The notes under the pieces were generated by a model. It had not been told where the DNA came from. It searched no databases and was given only the letters and a program-made list of their open reading frames with translations. This document shows, piece by piece, positions 62,992 through 64,000 of a stretch of 64,000 nucleotides of DNA; the first letter of the stretch is position 1; every line of letters starts with the position of its first letter. This DNA comes from Pelecanus crispus (Eukaryota; Chordata; Aves; Pelecaniformes; Pelecanidae): NCBI RefSeq assembly GCF_030463565.1, contig NC_134648.1:45351498-45415497 (forward strand), in the 5' to 3' direction. Position numbers and translations under genes: made by a program.

Positions 62992-64000
62992 CTAGAAGTA
63001 AAGTCCAGGAAGCGTTAGAAGAAAAAAAAAAATATCAGGTGATAAATACATTCTTTACACTTTGAAATGCACTTTCAACTGAATTTTTAAAAGTGAAGGC
63101 CCTTTTCACAATGGTACAGTTATGCTTTTCTAAAAGAGCTCAGACTCGCTGACTAGACTGGAAATTAACATCAGTGCAGTGGCATTCTATATTCCATGGC
63201 CACCGCAAATGCTGCTGGAAAGATGAGGTTAGAGAAAAGGAAAGGTTGTGTAAATGACTATTTACTGCATTACTCCCTGATCAGCTGACTGTAGCCACTT
63301 ACTTGTGCTTTTTGAATTTTTCAAAATTCTGTGATACTACATCAGCCTTGACCTGAGCTCTAAAGAAACCCTGCACAAGAGCCAGACAATTTAAAATTGT
63401 CTTGTTACCTTCTGTGTATTTTCTTGAGAAATTTTCATTTTGTGAATATGGAAAAAAAATCACAGGAAACAAACTGATAATTAGTAAATAAGTTTCTAAG
63501 TCCTAGTTCTATGGGAAATAGTTTGGCACTGAAACAAATAAGCATGCTTAATGGGCTATTTCACTTTTACAACAGTGCCTAAAGAAAGCTGTATCTCAGA
63601 TGTGTATCCATTTAATCTCTGCCCACATGGGATATATTTGCTTTTCTGCTAATAAAGGATCCAGAATTTAATGTTAGGAGGTTAAAATATTAGATGTCTC
63701 ATCATGGAATATTAATCCAAATTAGCAACTCTTTAATCTAGCTAATAAACACTAAAAGAACTAACCCACTAAAGAAGGATATTTGAAAACACTAATGTGA
63801 CTTTTTTTTTCTCCTGAAGAATCAGGAATGTGGGAAATAAACATCTATGTTCATGACAGTCAGTAGACTTCTAGTAGTTTTCCTCTGTCCCTGTGGAAAA
63901 GTCAGAGCTGTTATCCACACTGCTAATCTAGTAGTGCTCTTATATACCTAAGGAGTAAGAAAAAGAACAAAGAAGATGGACACTCCTGTGGACACTCCTG
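62992..64000 (-). other. RALGAPA2: RALGAPA2 intron, continuing beyond the window
   Basis: Upstream of the 62836-62991 exon (acceptor CTTCTAG at 62992-62998). AT-rich, with no exon-like open frame carrying the preceding RalGAP sequence, so the intron is taken to run past the right edge. Confidence 0.75.

Overview
The window looks like an avian nuclear chromosome segment. Two CR1 LINE 3' ends carry the avian-type ATTCTATG-repeat tail, at 1945-2005 (+) and 46100-46380 (-). The introns are long and AT-rich, and the gene content matches the conserved vertebrate block INSM1-RALGAPA2. The exact species cannot be told from the sequence alone. No prokaryotic, plasmid or viral gene set is present.

Layout. 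Positions 1 to about 15,480 are intergenic: no exon could be recognised, but there is one CR1 fragment, small CpG clusters, and several AT-rich stretches dense in homeodomain-like motifs that resemble conserved enhancers. From about 15,480 to 18,440 lies a very GC-rich CpG island. It holds the promoter (CCAAT, TATA) and the whole intronless INSM1 gene (16627-18060, +), which encodes a 477-residue SNAG/zinc-finger transcriptional repressor. INSM1 3' UTR and spacer follow, to about 20,840. From 20,840 to the right edge the window is the 3' part of RALGAPA2 on the minus strand. Five coding exons were located by splice sites and protein recognition (62836-62991, 54455-54613, 52406-52533, 30136-30260, 21405-21559). 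They join in frame to 240 residues covering part of the Rap/Ral-GAP catalytic domain, including the Asn thumb, and the natural C-terminus. Earlier exons lie beyond position 64,000. The introns (1.9, 8.2, 8.6 and 22.1 kb) hold ancient LINE and tRNA-SINE remnants, microsatellites, hairpins and one unexplained CpG-rich block at 41.0-41.4 kb.

The two genes are convergent, with stop codons 3.3 kb apart. They are functionally unrelated as far as is known: INSM1 is a neuroendocrine differentiation repressor, and RALGAPA2 is the catalytic alpha subunit of a GAP for RalA/RalB.

Points most worth a second look: a split RE1/REST-like element with expanded spacing inside the INSM1 coding sequence; the purified-repeat N-terminus and extreme GC of INSM1; a weak splice donor in front of the 22-kb RALGAPA2 intron, with an open read-through frame; the isolated CpG-rich block at 41 kb; and candidate enhancers upstream of INSM1. 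I found no convincing new multi-gene system.
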